From Scleroderma bovista (Eukaryota > Basidiomycota > Agaricomycetes > Boletales > Sclerodermataceae), in assembly GCA_037178675.1 (NCBI GenBank), contig JAYMGJ010000121.1:60778-124777 (forward strand): DNA of 64,000 nt. Reading direction: 5' to 3'. Under the pieces are notes generated by a model. That model was given only the letters and a program-made list of their open reading frames with translations, was not told the DNA's origin and did no database searches. This document shows positions 61,773 to 64,000 of this stretch, in pieces (position 1 is the first letter of the stretch; the number at the start of each line of letters is the position of its first letter). A program made the translations under genes and the position numbers.

Positions 61773-63204
61773 ACTTCTGACCAGACTTGTTCCTCGACTC
61801 TTGGGCGCTGCGTGGCCAGGCGCTAACATGGCATGATCGGCGTGCTGGGGGAAATCACCAATTTGACTGTTGCGTACTACGGCGATCTGTGGACCGTAGG
61901 TCATTTCGTGTCGCATGCTCTGGAATACGATACACATGTTATCCTCGTCCCCGTCTCTTTCCGGAGTCCCTACGCATGTACTCGTATATAAGGATTCCGT
62001 CCGTTCCAACGCACCTCAGTCTTCGTTCACCTTCAAGACAGGTGAGACATATGTTCTGTCACTGCATGTACATCGTTACTGATTGCAATCATTCCTTTAG
62101 GTTACTATTAATACTGAGTCTTCGTTTACCTTCCAGACTAAGTCATTCTTTTAGTCAACTTGTCCGTCCGTCGTCGCTGCGCGCTAAAAGGCGCTTGATG
62201 AAGATAAAGTTAGACACATATACGAGATTCACAGATCTCACATTGTTCCTTGTGCGTACTGCCGCCCTGCAGGTAGATCACGCTCTGACGAGTGATGAGA
62301 ACTCGTGAGAGCTTTGCACTAGTCTCCCTAAGCCAGACTCTCTTCGTAGATGAAGATAGTCGTTCCTCTAGAGGTTTGCACAGGCTTTGCAGAGGAGTTT
62401 GGGATCGGATGCGCCAGTGATGCAGAAGTCGCTGGTAGAGAAGTGCGCACCAGTGTATTTCACTTTCTTTGTCATTGGTTTCTGACCATGACTACATTAT
62501 CAAGCAGGGTCTCGATGTGCAGAAGCATTGTCTTGTCAACAAGGACTTCGAATTCCACCCCAAGCCAGTTGACCCTGTGGGGGGTGTGGTCCTTCGGGTT
62601 GTTCTGTCCGTAGAAGGACAAGAGCGGCCAGTACAAGTGACCGAAACTTCCAGGTCGGCCCCGATCCAAAGGAAGTTGAGGGAAATGATGAAGAGCGGAT
62701 TTTAAGAATACCCGTTGTCGAGTCTGCAACCTGGAATCATCGAATAGATGCTTGGAGCACCAAGGAATTGATATTTAGCCGCCAGCTTCTTGTTATTCTA
62801 TGGCACCTGTTATTACCCTTACCATGTGGATTCCACTTGTCTCGGTCTCGGTCTCGTATCCCCGTAAGTATGCAGATCTATCCGCTTAACGATGTTTGTT
62901 CCATTAGTTATGCATCATAGGTATTGCCTGTCCGTTGGTAGGACATGTGGGGGAATACCAGCATGATTGGTTCTGAGTCTCACGAGAGGCGGATTCAAAT
63001 CGGTGACGCGCTCCCAATTCGAAAGATAAAAGTCGTAAGTGAAGAGAACGTGAAGGATCTGACGTTTTCCGCATGAGGGGCCCAATAATTCAATCGACGG
63101 GTTTTCCACAATTTGCGATCAAGAGCTGGTTTCTCGACTACAAGTAAACCAATAAAACCATTACAACCACTAGTCATCAGGGTAAAGCTCCAGTACCATA
63201 TGAT
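61773..63204. repeat. Right-edge segmental duplication, copy 2
   Basis: Second copy of 58232-59560. Relative to copy 1 it has about 55 extra bases near 62100-62157 that partly repeat the neighbouring ctgagtcttcgt / attc-tttag sequence, plus an insertion near 62310-62370. A TATA-box-like gtatataagg at 61985-61994 is gtacataagg in copy 1. Confidence 0.85.
62350..62705 (+). pseudogene. Duplicated gene remnant, copy 2
   Basis: ATG-initiated two-exon reading: MKIVVPLEVCTGFAEEFGIG then CASDAEVAGRE, spliced by GTGCGC...CAAGCAG to GLDVQKHCLVNKDFEFHPKP and ending EMMKSGF. This is more complete than copy 1 because it has its own ATG. No family is recognised and the short length suggests a fragment. 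Differences from copy 1 in the last exon are all amino-acid changing. Confidence 0.35.
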
Positions 63205-63489
63205 AACGAGGGGATCATGTCGTAACCTTGGACAAGGACGGTATACCAGGGCTTACCTCCTATGACCAAAACCACGAGCTTATCGGATCATTGCCTTGAA
63301 ATATATGACGCAGAAATATGAATTGAATCCAAGAAGCACCGTCGATATATGTGCTGAATCAAATAAGCGACTCCATAGGAAGATACTCCGGTTTGAAATG
63401 ACCGTTCACCTCCCAGTTATAAAAGCCAGACAGAATGGGGCGCCATTAATCCATTCTTCAAACAACCAGACCTTCTCCTGACTATCGAA

Positions 63490-63861
63490 ATGGTCCGTTT
63501 CCTCGGTGTCGCGTCTTTGGTACTCTTTTTGCAGATTGCTCTCGTATCTGCCAGAGACGTCGCCCGCGTCTCCACGTCTCGTAGGGGCGGGACGGCTTCC
63601 GCTTGCGCTAGTGGAAGCGGTGAGTAATGTGGTATTCAACTCGACCAACTTTCCTGCTTATTTCATGCACAGACCTCTGTGATGTCAACAATTGCTGCGA
63701 CTCAGGCACCTTGTGTTGCAAAGACGGCCATGGTGGATGTAAGAGCTTGGATTCAACAAATGAATTGTTGTAGTGCTTACAACGGACCTTATCCAGGCTG
63801 TACCGTCGGGTGGGGTTGCGCGGTTAGAAGGGGTTTCGGTTATTGTCACAAGAATGACTGA
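63490..63861 (+). CDS. Small secreted cysteine-rich protein, frame split
   Basis: Exon 1 encodes a clear signal peptide (MVRFLGVASLVLFLQIALVS, cleavage after SA likely) and a basic spacer. A GTGAGT...GCACAG intron (63620-63672, phase 1) leads to DLCDVNNCCDSGTLCCKDGH, then TAG at 63771-63773. From about 63761 another frame encodes a second cysteine-rich segment (NCCSAYNGPYPGCTVGWGCA, then RGFGYCHKND and TGA at 63859-63861). A second intron GTGTTG...TTGTAG (63713-63773, 61 bases, phase 2) would connect the frames but remove three cysteines; otherwise a one-base frameshift separates the halves. Such proteins are effector- or defence-like candidates in fungi; the function here is unknown. Confidence 0.6.
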
Positions 63862-64000
63862 ATCAAGCCGAACTGAAATGGTAGTTCGGTGGGTGCTCGA
63901 CATGTCGAAGTGCACCGAACTACGGTGGAGAAACGTCTGCATATATTCCAAGCCATGTGTGTGTAAATTGATAGTAGTTTGCGAAAACCAGTAAAAGGCA

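Overview
The window is nuclear DNA from a filamentous basidiomycete, most likely a mushroom-forming Agaricomycete. It is gene dense. Most genes carry many short introns (about 50-80 bases, GT...AG), and several families are typical of this group (DUF6533 and DUF6593 proteins, HET-domain proteins, small secreted cysteine-rich proteins). There are no operons, rRNA genes, CRISPR arrays or phage-like regions. Gene models were joined by eye from splice signals, frame and family motifs. Outer coordinates are start-to-stop spans that include introns; some start codons are uncertain and this is noted.

Left edge (1-6.1 kb): a tandem segmental duplication carries two DUF6533-type multi-pass membrane protein genes in the same orientation. 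A third, older relative with the same exon layout lies at 51.1-52.7 kb.

6-26 kb: mostly housekeeping genes on the minus strand: the ribosomal RNA methyltransferase Nop2, a FUN14 mitochondrial protein, three MARVEL-like four-helix membrane proteins with long Ser/Pro-rich tails, a DASH/Dad4 kinetochore subunit, a PP4 regulatory subunit 1-like HEAT protein, aspartate aminotransferase and a tiny AN1 zinc-finger protein. A voltage-gated proton channel (Hv1) gene lies on the plus strand among the MARVEL-like genes.

28-47 kb: a protein methyltransferase diverges from a large RhoGEF. Then come asparagine synthetase, a pyridoxal-reductase-like aldo/keto reductase, the Smc5/6 subunit Nse1, an Msp1/ATAD1-like AAA ATPase, a plasma-membrane syntaxin and phosphatidylinositol synthase.

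47-56.5 kb: a DUF6593 protein, a HET-domain gene broken by an in-frame TAG at its most conserved motif, the third DUF6533 gene, phosphatidylserine synthase and the DNA primase large subunit. PI synthase and PS synthase use the same substrate, CDP-diacylglycerol, and lie 6.5 kb apart.

Right edge (56.5-64 kb): gene-poor sequence holding a second segmental duplication (58.23-59.56 and 61.77-63.20 kb). Its coding differences all change amino acids, so it looks like decaying gene remnants. The last gene is a small secreted cysteine-rich protein whose cysteine-rich halves lie in two different frames.

The most interesting items are the Hv1 channel with its altered charged residues, the MARVEL-like gene cluster around it, the interrupted HET gene, the frame-split secreted protein and the two duplicated, transition-bearing edges. 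I did not find a coherent new multi-gene system.
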